Source of the DNA: an uncultured Acetatifactor sp.
GTDB taxonomy: Bacteria > Bacillota > Clostridia > Lachnospirales > Lachnospiraceae
DNA length: 64,000 nt
Direction: 5' to 3'
Assembly: GCA_910583845.1 (NCBI GenBank)
Contig: CAJUAB010000019.1
Location: forward strand, 36,012 to 100,011
Positions within the stretch are counted from its first letter, which is position 1, and the number at the start of each line of letters is the position of its first letter. Below are positions 54,423 to 62,807 of the stretch, piece after piece. The notes beneath the pieces are model-generated. The model saw nothing but the letters and a program-made list of their open reading frames with translations, was not told the origin of the DNA and made no database searches. A program made the position numbers and the translations under genes.

Positions 54423-54467
54423 AATCAAAAAAGGAGTTGTCGTAAACAGACAACTTCTTTTTTGATT
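54423..54467 (+). terminator. Intrinsic terminator ending the transport region
   Basis: A 19-bp stem with one mismatch (AATCAAAAAAGGAGTTGTC against GACAACTTCTTTTTTGATT) and a 7-base loop; its A/T-rich base supplies the T-run in both directions. Confidence 0.85.
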
Positions 54468-54531
54468 TATGACAATAGAAGACTGGCGAAGCGTGGATTC
54501 CATTGTTTCCCGGCAGAAGAGCATAAAAATA

Positions 54532-54560
54532 TTGTAAATGCTGTAAAACAGGCGTATACT
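54532..54560 (+). promoter_or_regulatory. Promoter of the three-gene PIN cassette
   Basis: TTGTAA (54532-54537), 17-bp spacer, TATACT (54555-54560), about 90 bp before the first gene of the cassette and 65 bp after the terminator of the transport region. Confidence 0.6.
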
Positions 54561-54649
54561 GTACTCAGATACCGATGCCGGGAAATTCTATATTTTTTCT
54601 GAAAGATCCGGACATATGGCGGACATTGTATCAGATAGGGAGAAGACGG

Positions 54650-55258
54650 ATGATTAAATATTTCAGGTATAACAGCCCATGGGAACAATTTGAGGAGGCT
54701 GTAAAGCAGCTGAAGGATTTATTGGAGCGGAAGAAGGCTTTTTGGCTGATCGGCTTTCTGAAGGATATTGATATCCTGATAGATGAATCTGAGGGTAAGT
54801 TGTCAGAAGAAACGGAAAGTATTATAGATGATGAGATTCTATATCTGGTTCGTGGCATCCTGAATAATAAACAATTGGATTACGAAAGCATCAAACGGGG
54901 CATATGTCGCAATTATGAGAATATTCCGGAAGAGGATCTGGAGGCTTCCGTCGTGAGTATGTCCAACAAACTGGAGCTTGTGAAGGATACCTTTGAGATG
55001 GATGAATTATTGAGGCGATATAAACTGAAAAAGAATTCGGTAATTCATAAAATGTCCGGTTTTGATTTTAATATAATCACACAGAGTCTGCCGCCAGACA
55101 GGGAAGAGGTAAAATGTGCGGTAATCAATATTTCCGCTCAAAAAAGGATAGCGGAAAATGAGAAGGAAAAGGATATTTCCTTTATATGTGATAAGGATGA
55201 CGTTGATGTCTTGATTCAGCTGCTGCAAATCGTCAAGACGGGGATGGAGGGCTGTTGA
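54650..55258 (+). CDS. Unknown protein, first gene of the PIN cassette
   Basis: A 202-residue soluble protein from ATG 54650 (GGGAGAAGACGG upstream; an upstream in-frame ATG at 54575 lacks a ribosome site). The sequence is mainly helical and acidic (EEAVKQLKDLLERKKAFW, DIDILIDESEGKLSEETES) with a basic segment at RRYKLKKNSVIHKM near residue 125. No signal peptide, membrane segment, Cys pair or known motif was found. Its GC content is clearly lower than that of the flanking genes. The next gene starts 1 base after its stop, which argues for a joint function with the following two genes. Confidence 0.75.
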   Translation: MIKYFRYNSPWEQFEEAVKQLKDLLERKKAFWLIGFLKDIDILIDESEGKLSEETESIIDDEILYLVRGILNNKQLDYESIKRGICRNYENIPEEDLEASVVSMSNKLELVKDTFEMDELLRRYKLKKNSVIHKMSGFDFNIITQSLPPDREEVKCAVINISAQKRIAENEKEKDISFICDKDDVDVLIQLLQIVKTGMEGC

Positions 55259-55259
55259 A

Positions 55260-55859
55260 GTGGCAAAGGTTCAACAGGAATTATGGCAAAAATCATGTAC
55301 GGACCCACAGGATTTATTCAATAGGCTTATGTTTATGAAAATGGAAGCCATAAGCAAGGACCTGGAAAATTTAGAAATGAGGACGGACAGAGTTGAAGCG
55401 GGACATGATTTATTGAATAGCCGATGGAAAGACTTGTCTGCCTGTGTAGAGACAAAACATAAAACGATTACAAGGAAAGTGGACCAAGCCGACGCAACGG
55501 AGCTATTGCGGGAATGTAGTGAAATTTCGAAGCGGGCCATAGAGATTCTGTCGAAATGGAGCGAGTTTCAGGATATAAAAATGCAGATTCAATTTGCGGC
55601 GGTTATAGTGGGAAAGATCGACAGACTGAAAAGAAATGCGTCTGTCCAGTCAGATGATATAAAAAGAAAAATCTGTACGCTGCTGAGAAATGTGATCCGA
55701 TTGAATGTTGCGGAAGATTTGTTTTCACAGGGTCAGATTGAGTTGCTGAAAAAGGGTTTTATGCTGCTGGATGCGGATGGCCTCAAAAGGGAGGATTTAC
55801 TTGAGCTGAACAGAGAGCTGCGAAAAGAGAATTTAATGACAATGCCGGCCTGGGAGTAG
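55260..55859 (+). CDS. Unknown helical protein, second gene of the PIN cassette
   Basis: A 199-residue protein starting with GTG at 55260, with GGAGGG 9 bp upstream, inside the previous gene. It is almost entirely alpha-helical with heptad-like runs (MEAISKDLENLEMRTDRVEAG, about 28-48; RKVDQADATELLRECSEISKRAIEIL, about 78-105), so a coiled coil or helical bundle is likely. It has no recognisable enzyme motif. It ends 2 bp before the PIN gene. An adaptor or antitoxin-like partner is possible, but only by position. Confidence 0.72.
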   Translation: MAKVQQELWQKSCTDPQDLFNRLMFMKMEAISKDLENLEMRTDRVEAGHDLLNSRWKDLSACVETKHKTITRKVDQADATELLRECSEISKRAIEILSKWSEFQDIKMQIQFAAVIVGKIDRLKRNASVQSDDIKRKICTLLRNVIRLNVAEDLFSQGQIELLKKGFMLLDADGLKREDLLELNRELRKENLMTMPAWE

Positions 55860-55861
55860 AG

Positions 55862-56623
55862 ATGGATTTACTATTAGATACAACAATACAGATTGACAGA
55901 ATTACCGGTACAAGAGAGCGGCAGAGTGCCGTTAAGGAAAAGTTGAGAGGGAACGAGCTATTTTGCTCCACCTATGTACTGGGCGAATATTACAGCAATA
56001 TCGTAAACGATCTGGTGACGTTATATGGGTTGTTCCTGATGGACGAAGATCCGGCAGAAACGATGAAAAGGATTACGGAGCGCGTGTTTGGCAGAAGCCA
56101 GTCCAGGGCTATAAAACTGTTTGCCAACATTTTATCAATTTGCGATTCAGACGCGGAACAAATCAAAGATACGTTTTTGCTGTACATGGATCTGATACAG
56201 GATGAATTTTATGCGGACGTCAAAGAGATGTTAGATACTACACAATGTGCCCGCGCGAACAGGAAAATTGAGTATGAGGAGGGCGTGCCTTTTTTACCCG
56301 CCGTCAGCTGCGCGAAGGGAAATAAAGTCTGCGAAATATGCTCTTTTTGGAAAGACGCGACGGCAGAAGCAGAAAAACTTGTCGAAGTGGACGGAATAGA
56401 CGAGAAAATTAAGAGTATATTTAAAAAAGCGAGGGACAGCGAGCAGGAATATCAGGGGAAAAACTGCTGGACTCTGGGAGATATCATCATTTCGGTAGAA
56501 GCTCTGAAAGGTTTAGAGAATCCCGGTGTCTGCAGCAGCAATAAGAAAGATTTCCAGCCGATTTGTGACGCCATCGGAATAGAACTTGTGGTTCCTGATT
56601 ATTCCTGGAAAAAGCATACATAA
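55862..56623 (+). CDS. PIN-like nuclease with central cysteine cluster
   Basis: A 253-residue protein. The ends fit a PIN RNase: LLLDTTIQID (Asp6), YVLGEYY (Glu42), TLGDIIISVEA (Asp207) and SSNKKDFQPICDAIGIELV (Asp230), so all four metal-binding acids are present. Typical PIN toxins have about 130-150 residues; here about 150 extra residues lie in the middle, including C150-x6-C157-x2-C160 and C129, possibly a zinc site. It is the last gene of a compact three-gene cassette followed by a strong terminator. Substrate and toxicity are unknown. Confidence 0.72.
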   Translation: MDLLLDTTIQIDRITGTRERQSAVKEKLRGNELFCSTYVLGEYYSNIVNDLVTLYGLFLMDEDPAETMKRITERVFGRSQSRAIKLFANILSICDSDAEQIKDTFLLYMDLIQDEFYADVKEMLDTTQCARANRKIEYEEGVPFLPAVSCAKGNKVCEICSFWKDATAEAEKLVEVDGIDEKIKSIFKKARDSEQEYQGKNCWTLGDIIISVEALKGLENPGVCSSNKKDFQPICDAIGIELVVPDYSWKKHT

Positions 56624-56635
56624 AGCACCTTTCAT

Positions 56636-56674
56636 AAAATCCCCCTGGAGACTTATCCTCTCCAGGGGGATTTT
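56636..56674. terminator. Terminator closing the PIN cassette
   Basis: A perfect 16-bp stem, AAAATCCCCCTGGAGA with TCTCCAGGGGGATTTT, and a 7-base loop. It also lies 16 bp from the stop of the convergent regulator gene, so it can serve both. Confidence 0.9.
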
Positions 56675-56689
56675 GTGAAGAGCGGATGT

Positions 56690-57616
56690 TCACCCCTCAC
56701 TTTCCTCCTCATAATAGGCCTTCACTTTTATGGCCTGGTTGTAATCTCCGAAATCCTCTCCAAACAGGGTACATCCCCCCACATTGGCGGTATCCCGGGG
56801 CACCTCGAACCGGAAACTGATATAGCTGTTGTAGTTCAGGTTCAGATCCTGGACGGTTACATCGGAAATCTTGTTGGTGCCATCTATAAAGCAGCCCTCA
56901 TTGTTGATGATCAGCGTTTTTAACAGCCCATATTGATTGAGCAGCTCCGGCCACCACGCAGGGCAGAGATAGCCCTTGCGGGCACCGAAATCACCGGGGC
57001 TTACCCACATGCCCAGAGGGATGCCGTTGAGGGAAAAATGGATGTCGGAGGGGTAATCCTCGTTGTACTCAGGGCATTCCGAGGAAATCTCGAAGGAGAT
57101 CTGCAATTCGGTCAGCGTCTGACCGGCCTGTAGGTGGTTGGGCAGATTATACTCCACATAGCCGCTGCCAAACCAGAGGATACCGGCCTTGAAGCGCTCC
57201 GGAAAGGAAAAAACCCTGGCATCGTCCAGAGAGCCGATGATATCCTTGTTGGTAGCCAGACCGCAGGTGGGAGCTACGCTGCAGGTGGTATAATAACCCA
57301 CCTGGATATCGTCGGTATAGCAGTGCCGCGCGTCCTTGACGGGCGCCAGGTCGATCATCAGCCGGTCATACCGGGGGCGTATGATTTTCATCGTCCCCCT
57401 CTTGCCGGAGGTGGTGCGGATTTTCACCAGGCCCGCCTCCTCCAGCTTGCTCACATGCATGGAGATGGCGCCGTTGGTCAGCCCCAGGGCCTCCGCCAGA
57501 TCATTCATGCTCAGTTTGTCATCTCTGTAGATCATCTCCATGATTTTCAGACGCATGGGAGTGCTCAAGGCCTTGAATACGGCCTCCGCCTCTCCGATTG
57601 ATTGAAAGTATAACAT
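56690..57616 (-). CDS. ArsR-type HTH regulator with large C-terminal domain (arabinofuranosidase regulator)
   Basis: A 308-residue protein from ATG 57616 (MLYFQSIGEAEAVFKAL); longer frames upstream run into the AT-rich promoter region. Residues 10-85 are an ArsR-like winged helix (STPMRLKIMEMIYRDDKLSMNDLAEALG, NGAISMHVSKLEEAGLVKIRT). The C-terminal 200 residues are beta-rich (PTCGLATNKDIIGSLDDARVFSFP, GYVEYNLPNHL, PSDIHFSLNGIPLGMW), probably a ligand-binding sandwich. It is divergent from the GH51-GH43 pair, so it most likely senses a sugar and controls them; metal ligands of ArsR sensors are absent. The effector is unknown. Confidence 0.85.
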   Translation of the reverse strand: MLYFQSIGEAEAVFKALSTPMRLKIMEMIYRDDKLSMNDLAEALGLTNGAISMHVSKLEEAGLVKIRTTSGKRGTMKIIRPRYDRLMIDLAPVKDARHCYTDDIQVGYYTTCSVAPTCGLATNKDIIGSLDDARVFSFPERFKAGILWFGSGYVEYNLPNHLQAGQTLTELQISFEISSECPEYNEDYPSDIHFSLNGIPLGMWVSPGDFGARKGYLCPAWWPELLNQYGLLKTLIINNEGCFIDGTNKISDVTVQDLNLNYNSYISFRFEVPRDTANVGGCTLFGEDFGDYNQAIKVKAYYEEESEG

Positions 57617-57838
57617 AGCAGCCTCATTCCCGCGCATCACAGATTCTGCGATATAGCATATATTCGTAGATTTATTTTGGACTTTCCTGAAATTAATTAT
57701 AGCATTCCATAAGGTAAAGTCAATGATATAATAGTTCAAAGTGCCATATATTCAATAAAAATTTGGACTGCTTTAACGGAAAGTAGAAATGCCCAAAATT
57801 CTCTGACAAAATATGTGAAACTTATTTCATTGATTTGA

Positions 57839-57867
57839 TTGACATCTGCTCAAATTCATAATACTAT
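57839..57867 (+). promoter_or_regulatory. Promoter of the GH51-GH43 operon
   Basis: TTGACA (57839-57844), 17-bp spacer, TACTAT (57862-57867), 85 bp before the GH51 start, within the 335-bp AT-rich divergent gap (57617-57951). The gap should also carry the operator of the divergent ArsR-type regulator. AT-rich repeats such as AGTATTTTAACG and AGTAAATAATAAAC occur downstream of the -10, but no perfect palindrome was found. Confidence 0.7.
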
Positions 57868-57951
57868 TAAAGGTGTTAAGAGAAAAGTATAGTATTTTAA
57901 CGTAAAGTAAAACAAATAGTAAATAATAAACTAAAAAGAGAGGTTTAAGCT

Positions 57952-59454
57952 ATGGCAAAATTGTATGTGAATCCGAAACGTCGGCTGGGGCATATCAATC
58001 CGGAGCTCCAGGGGCATTTTTCCGAGCATCTGGGCAGATGCATCTATGAGGGGATCTATGTGGGGGAGAACTCCGACATTCCCAACACGGCGGGTATGCG
58101 CAATGACGTGGTGGAAGCGCTCAAGGAGATGCAGATTCCGGTGCTTCGCTGGCCCGGCGGGTGCTTTGCGGACGAGTACCACTGGATGGACGGCATCGGT
58201 CCCAGGGAGAAACGCAAGAAAATGATCAATACGCATTGGGGCGGCGTGGTGGAAGACAACAGCTTCGGCACCCATGAATTTATGGAGCTGTGCCGCCAGC
58301 TGGGCTGCAAGACCTATGTCAACGGCAATGTGGGCAGCGGCACGGTGCAGGAGATGAGCGAGTGGGTGGAATATATGACTTTCGAGGGCGTATCTCCCAT
58401 GGCGGATCTGCGGGCTGAGAACGGTCATCCCGAAAGCTGGAAGGTGGACTATTTTGGCGTGGGCAATGAGAACTGGGGATGCGGCGGCAACATGACTCCG
58501 GAGTACTATGGAAACCTGTACCGCAGATACCAGACTTATGTGCGCAATTATAAGAAGGGTGAAGAGATTTTTAAAGTGTGCTGCGGTCCCAACGCGGACG
58601 ATTACCACTGGACCGAGGGCGTGCTGAAAACGACTCATGACCATGCGGGAAACGCCCATGGTTTCATGAACGGATTGTCTCTGCATTACTATACGCTTCC
58701 CAACGACAATTGGGACAAAAAGGGCAGCGCTCTGGATTTTGACGAGGCACTGTACTACAAGACCCTGAAAAAGACCTTGTACATGGAGGAGCTGATCAAC
58801 AGGCACGGCGCTATTATGAATCAGTACGATCCCGGGAAAAAGATCGGTCTGATCGTGGATGAGTGGGGAACCTGGTATGATGTGGAACCCGGCACCAATC
58901 CCGGCTTCCTGTATCAGCAGAACACCATGAGAGACGCTCTGGTGGCAGGCATCAACCTGAATATCTTCAACAAGCACTGCGACCGTGTGAAGATGGCCAA
59001 TATCGCCCAGCTGGTGAACGTGCTACAGTCCGTGATCCTGACAGAGGGCGGGAAGATGATCAAAACCCCCACTTATCACGTGTTCAATATGTATAAATAT
59101 CATCAGGACGGGGAACTTCTGGAGAGCTCTGTGGAGACGAAGGAGATCGGGGATCAGGAGATGAAGGTACCCAATCTGCATGAGTCTGTATCTCTGGGCA
59201 AGGACGGACTGATTCATGTGACCCTGAACAACCTGTCCGTGACAGAGAGCTATGACATAGACGCCGTGTTTACGGAGACAGAGATCAAGGGAGTAAAGGG
59301 CACGATCCTCACCGGAGAGATGCATGCCCACAACACCTTCGAGGAGCCCGACGCGGTTCATACGGAGAATTTTGACCGGGTGGAGATCGCGGGGCAGAAT
59401 CTTAAGTTTACGATTCCTCCGTGCAGCGTGCTGCATCTGGCAGTGGAAGTCTGA
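57952..59454 (+). CDS. Cytoplasmic alpha-L-arabinofuranosidase, GH51
   Basis: A 500-residue enzyme without signal peptide that removes arabinofuranose from imported oligosaccharides. It begins [32 protein letters not shown], with [14 protein letters not shown] next. The acid/base is Glu173 in GNENW and the nucleophile is Glu304 in VDEWGTWYD. The C-terminal beta domain includes [17 protein letters not shown], typical of GH51. AAAGAGAGG precedes the ATG. It is first in an operon with a GH43 gene, divergent from the probable regulator, and differs strongly from the extracellular GH51 at 36756-39488. Confidence 0.96.
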   Translation: MAKLYVNPKRRLGHINPELQGHFSEHLGRCIYEGIYVGENSDIPNTAGMRNDVVEALKEMQIPVLRWPGGCFADEYHWMDGIGPREKRKKMINTHWGGVVEDNSFGTHEFMELCRQLGCKTYVNGNVGSGTVQEMSEWVEYMTFEGVSPMADLRAENGHPESWKVDYFGVGNENWGCGGNMTPEYYGNLYRRYQTYVRNYKKGEEIFKVCCGPNADDYHWTEGVLKTTHDHAGNAHGFMNGLSLHYYTLPNDNWDKKGSALDFDEALYYKTLKKTLYMEELINRHGAIMNQYDPGKKIGLIVDEWGTWYDVEPGTNPGFLYQQNTMRDALVAGINLNIFNKHCDRVKMANIAQLVNVLQSVILTEGGKMIKTPTYHVFNMYKYHQDGELLESSVETKEIGDQEMKVPNLHESVSLGKDGLIHVTLNNLSVTESYDIDAVFTETEIKGVKGTILTGEMHAHNTFEEPDAVHTENFDRVEIAGQNLKFTIPPCSVLHLAVEV

Positions 59455-59515
59455 AGATTTCAGGACCGGCAGGCATAGTACGGCAGGAATCCAGCAGTGG
59501 AGAGGAGGACGGATC

Positions 59516-60490
59516 TTGGAGCAGAAGAGCAACGGACCAATTACGGAATACAACAACCCCTTTATTATGCAGAGGGCAGATCCCTTCATAGGGCAGGCAC
59601 CGGACGGCAGTTACTATTTTACCGCCTCCGTTCCCTCCTACGACCGGATTATCCTGCGTCATGCCGATACCCTGGAGGGATTGGCGCAGGCGCGGGAAGC
59701 CACCGTCTGGACCCGCCACGAGAGCGGCCCCATGAGCGAACATATCTGGGCACCGGAGATCCATCATGTGTTTGGAAAATGGTATATTTATTTTGCCGGG
59801 GATGACAAAGACAACTGGTGGAATATCCGCCCCTATGTATTGGAATGCAGCGGCCAGGACCCCATGAGGGATGCCTGGGTGGAAAAGGGACAGATGCAGT
59901 GCGCGGACGCGGACGAGTTTTCTTTCCGGGCCTTTTCCCTGGACGGAACCGTCTTTGAGAGTCAGGGAGATTACTATTATGTGTGGGCGGAGAAAGTCGG
60001 CGTGGGCAAACAGATTTCCAATCTCTATATTGCCCGGATGGAGTCGGGCACGAAGCTCGCCACAGTACAGGTGCTGCTGACCACCCCGGATTATGACTGG
60101 GAGAGAATCGGATTCTGGGTCAATGAGGGCCCTGCCGTGATAAAGCGGGAAGGAAAAATTTATCTGACTTATTCCGCCAGCGCCACAGGGGCCTGCTACT
60201 GTATGGGAATGCTCAGCGCCGCGGAGGACACGGACCTCCTGGACCCCGGGAGCTGGACCAAGGAGCGTCATCCTGTTCTGGCGACGGATGCCGCAAAGGG
60301 CATATACGGCCCCGGCCACAACAGTTTCACCAGGGACAGGGAAGGCAATGACATCTGTGTCTATCACGCCCGCACCTATGAGGAGATCGAGGGCGATCCC
60401 CTGTATGATCCCAACCGGCATACCATGCTGATGAAGCTGGAATGGGATGAGGACAACCGACCGGTATTTGCCTATCGGAAACAGGGGTGA
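59516..60490 (+). CDS. GH43 family glycosidase (alpha-L-arabinofuranosidase/exo-arabinanase type)
   Basis: A 324-residue five-bladed propeller from a TTG start at 59516, chosen because GAGGAGG lies 8 bp upstream and the GH43 fold begins right after (EYNNPFIMQRADPF). Catalytic residues fit: general base Asp22 in ADP, the pKa-tuning Asp143 in AFSLDGT, and general acid Glu204 in WVNEGPAV. Other marks are HIWAPEIHHVFGKWYIYFAG and GPGHNSFT. No signal peptide, so it acts in the cytoplasm after GH51, 61 bp downstream of it. The exact linkage specificity cannot be read. Confidence 0.92.
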   Translation: MEQKSNGPITEYNNPFIMQRADPFIGQAPDGSYYFTASVPSYDRIILRHADTLEGLAQAREATVWTRHESGPMSEHIWAPEIHHVFGKWYIYFAGDDKDNWWNIRPYVLECSGQDPMRDAWVEKGQMQCADADEFSFRAFSLDGTVFESQGDYYYVWAEKVGVGKQISNLYIARMESGTKLATVQVLLTTPDYDWERIGFWVNEGPAVIKREGKIYLTYSASATGACYCMGMLSAAEDTDLLDPGSWTKERHPVLATDAAKGIYGPGHNSFTRDREGNDICVYHARTYEEIEGDPLYDPNRHTMLMKLEWDEDNRPVFAYRKQG

Positions 60491-60588
60491 AAATCCCCAA
60501 TCCGCCCGGCAGTGGGAAAATTACAGCTGCTGACACGCCTTTCAATTTGTTCTCAACGTTGCTTTTTGCCACCGGGTAAAAAGAAGAT

Positions 60589-60642
60589 GCGTCAGACTTT
60601 CTATCGTCAGGTCATAGAAGATAGAAAGTTTTGACGCTTTTG
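60589..60642 (+). terminator. Terminator after the GH51-GH43 operon
   Basis: GCGTCAGACTTTCTATC pairs with GATAGAAAGTTTTGACGC (one bulge and mismatch, 14-base loop), followed by TTTTGTATTTT. The rest of 60491-60898 shows no gene. Confidence 0.85.
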
Positions 60643-60898
60643 TATTTTAAGAAGATGTCTATGGAAACGGAAATGCTGTTCAAAGAATTATGTTGCATAC
60701 TCGCTGCCCCTTTTTTGTTTCAAACGGTTTGGGCGCAGATGGTCTGACCGCGCTTGATCTGGCTTTCCAATACATAGTTTTGTTCATGGAAGCGGTCTGA
60801 TGTCTGGATTGGCAGGCGCTGCAAAATATTCCGGTTACAGAGTGTTTTGCCGCTCGGACGGGCATTGCATTCTATATTCAATCAGAAAGAGGTAAAAA

Positions 60899-61387
60899 AT
60901 GTTCAGAGAAATGCGTAGGAAAAAACAAGTGTTATCCCCAGAGGAATGTATTGAAATCTTGGAAAAAGGAACAGCCGGTGTATTAGCTTTATCAGGAGAT
61001 CAGGATTATCCGTATGCGGTTCCGATCAGTTATGTATATCACGATTCCAAACTGTTTTTTCATAGTGCTCAAAGCGGGCATAAAATAGACGCAATCAGGA
61101 AATGCGGTAAGGCGTCTTTTTGCGTAATCGACCAAAATCATATCGTGCCGGAGGAATACACAACTTATTTCAGAAGCGTAATTGCCTTTGGCCAAATTCA
61201 TATAATGGAAAATGAAAAGGAAATGAGAGACGCAATAGAACGATTGGCGATAAAATATGATCCCGATGATACGGAAACAAACCGGAATGCTGTAATGGAC
61301 AGAGGATGGGGGCGTCTGTGCATGATCCAATTGGATATTGAACATTTATCCGGGAAAGAAGCAATAGAATTAGCCCAGACAAAGTGA
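60899..61387 (+). CDS. Pyridoxamine 5'-phosphate oxidase-like flavin-binding protein
   Basis: A 162-residue split-barrel protein of the PNPOx-like/NimA-related group. Motifs are VLALSGDQDYPYAVPISYVYHDSKLFFHSAQSGHKIDAI (residues 28-66), SFCVIDQN, and YTTYFRSVIAFGQ, which form the FMN site in relatives. The C-terminus CMIQLDIEHLSGKEAIEL is typical. Relatives reduce flavins or nitro compounds; NimA-type proteins give nitroimidazole resistance, but this cannot be inferred here. AGAGG precedes the ATG. Codon use is more AT-rich than in the GH genes. Confidence 0.88.
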   Translation: MFREMRRKKQVLSPEECIEILEKGTAGVLALSGDQDYPYAVPISYVYHDSKLFFHSAQSGHKIDAIRKCGKASFCVIDQNHIVPEEYTTYFRSVIAFGQIHIMENEKEMRDAIERLAIKYDPDDTETNRNAVMDRGWGRLCMIQLDIEHLSGKEAIELAQTK

Positions 61388-61425
61388 TAGGTTACGCATC
61401 CTGTCTTGCAAGGCAAAAACAAAAT

Positions 61426-61713
61426 GGGGACATATACGAAATACCCTGCTTCGGACAGAGGCCGGGGTATATATAAAAAAATTTCTTCCCAATACCCTGC
61501 CTGGTGTCACTGGGGGCAGAAAAACAGATTTTTTTCCGCATATCAGGGTATATACAGAAAAATTGTCGTTTTATATTCCCTTTTTGGCGAGAAGCGGGGT
61601 ATTGACACACAATTTTTCTGTATATGCCCTGTTTCCCCGTACAAACCGGGCAAAAAGGGGAGAACATGCGAAACAGCGGGGTACTGCGGAACAATTATTT
61701 TATATATACCCTG
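61426..61713. repeat. Cluster of five degenerate palindromic repeats
   Basis: Units at 61426-61448, 61464-61499, 61544-61580, 61596-61631 and 61678-61713 share the form GGGTAttg...ACAATTTTTcTgTATATACCCTG, in both orientations (the first three inverted relative to the last two). Each begins with GGG and ends with CCC and can fold as a stem; units 3 and 4 also pair with each other (GTATATACAGAAAAATTGT against its complement with one change). The whole 61388-62166 stretch has no convincing gene. Confidence 0.65.
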
Positions 61714-61971
61714 CTGGATCAAATGATGATTAAAGCAGGCCGACTTACGCGGTGGTGCCTGGGACAAACCGCAGCTGCACACTCCGAGGAAATCGCTGCC
61801 GGACTTGGACGGCTTTCATCAGCAGGTTCGTGGACGGATCATCCGGCACAATGTAAAAAGGGCAAGACGCAGGATGTGTGGATCAAATGGGCCGGGCTGA
61901 ATGTAGTTATAGTCCAAAAGCCAGCCGAAGGGAGTACTGGTCGGGAAGCCGTAGAAAAATTATTTTGGATC

Positions 61972-61999
61972 TTGACTTCTGCCCCATACAGAGTATAAT
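61972..61999 (+). promoter_or_regulatory. Strong promoter before the orphan leader region
   Basis: TTGACT (61972-61977), 16-bp spacer, TATAAT (61994-61999). It points to the leader peptide at 62167 and tnpV. Confidence 0.7.
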
Positions 62000-62166
62000 A
62001 AATGCAGAACATAAGTTCGGAATTCAAACTGTGAAAGAACCCGGTTTGCGCAGCTGATTTTAAAATGCTGGATGAATCTGGCTTTTTATGATATGATGAA
62101 TTTTATATACAGCAGGAAAATGTATAAGAAGAGCGTTTTCGGCAGAAACAGAGAGAGGGGAGAGAT

Positions 62167-62229
62167 ATGGCCGATGAGAAATATACAGAGAGCCAGCCCC
62201 TGAAAGATGTGATATGTTGTGAACTGTAG
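62167..62229 (+). CDS. Possible 20-residue leader peptide
   Basis: ATG at 62167 behind GAGAGGGGAGAGAT, ending at TAG 62227-62229. The peptide (MADEKYTESQPLKDVICCEL) overlaps the left arms of the nested inverted repeats that follow. Size, strong ribosome site and overlap are like leader peptides of translational attenuators, but no regulated gene with a known product follows except tnpV. Confidence 0.4.
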   Translation: MADEKYTESQPLKDVICCEL

Positions 62230-62305
62230 ATGTAAACATTTCCGGTAAACGCAGTATTTTAGCGGAAATGCGCATCTGCTAAAATACAACATATGCGGCT
62301 GGCTC
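62190..62305 (+). promoter_or_regulatory. Nested, partly exclusive inverted repeats (attenuator-like)
   Basis: Pairs seen: GAGCCAGCC/GGCTGGCTC (62190-62198 with 62297-62305), ATATGTTGT/ACAACATAT (62212-62220 with 62286-62294), CATTTCC/GGAAATG (62237-62243 with 62264-62270) and GTATTTTAGC/GCTAAAATAC (62254-62263 with 62278-62287). All are perfect. The second and fourth share bases 62286-62287 and the third overlaps the fourth, so alternative folds compete, as in ribosome-stalling attenuators. Confidence 0.55.
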
Positions 62306-62409
62306 ATTTGTGGTGAATGGAAACTTGCAGATGTTGTGGTAAAGGAAGAAGGTGATAATCCTTTTATTCGTATCTGTAAACAGTTTAGCACGAAGAAAGG
62401 CGGTTGTAT

Positions 62410-62763
62410 ATGGAAATTACATATCATTTGGAAGGCGACTATCTGATTCCTGACCTCAAACTTTCGGATACAACTGAGTATCAGATTGGGAAGTATGGAC
62501 GGATGAGGAAGCGTTTTTTAGAAGAAAACCACAGAGGCATTTATTCGCATATGATTTTGTCAGAAACCTTATGGAAACATCTTGCAGAAGTTGATGAAGA
62601 ATGTAATGGGATGATGGACAGGCTTGTAAGGCAGATGGCAAAGAAAGAGGGAGTAAACGAACAGCTTAAATCTGATGACTGGCTCTGCTGGCTTCAGAAG
62701 ATGAACAGCATCAGGAGCAGGGCGGAGGAAGTAGTGCTGCATGATCTGATATATTCCCTTTAG
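62410..62763 (+). CDS. tnpV: TnpV-family transposon-encoded protein
   Basis: A 117-residue small protein of the TnpV family found in Tn4451-like and other Clostridial integrative elements. Recognisable parts are MEITYHLEGDYLIPDL, IGKYGRMRKRFLEENHRGIY, and WLQKMNSIRSRAEEVVLHDLIYSL at the end, where the family normally stops. AAAGGCGG lies upstream. Its function is unknown. Note that its natural stop is TAG. It is convergent with the relaxase remnant, 44 bp apart. Confidence 0.88.
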   Translation: MEITYHLEGDYLIPDLKLSDTTEYQIGKYGRMRKRFLEENHRGIYSHMILSETLWKHLAEVDEECNGMMDRLVRQMAKKEGVNEQLKSDDWLCWLQKMNSIRSRAEEVVLHDLIYSL

Positions 62764-62807
62764 TTTTATTCTGACTTTAAGTTTTGTAGCATGAGGCGCA
62801 GAAGATG

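Noticed and set aside
61426..61713. CRISPR array
   Set aside because: The units differ in sequence and orientation and their spacing is irregular; there are no cas genes.
61624..61998. A 124-codon plus-strand frame
   Set aside because: It starts inside the palindromic repeats, has no ribosome site and no recognisable motif; a promoter overlaps its end. It may contain a decayed fragment, but I cannot name one.
62249..62445. A 65-codon frame reading GEWKLADVVVKEEG between the leader and tnpV
   Set aside because: It looks protein-like but has no start codon and overlaps the tnpV start; it may be a remnant. Too weak to annotate as a gene.
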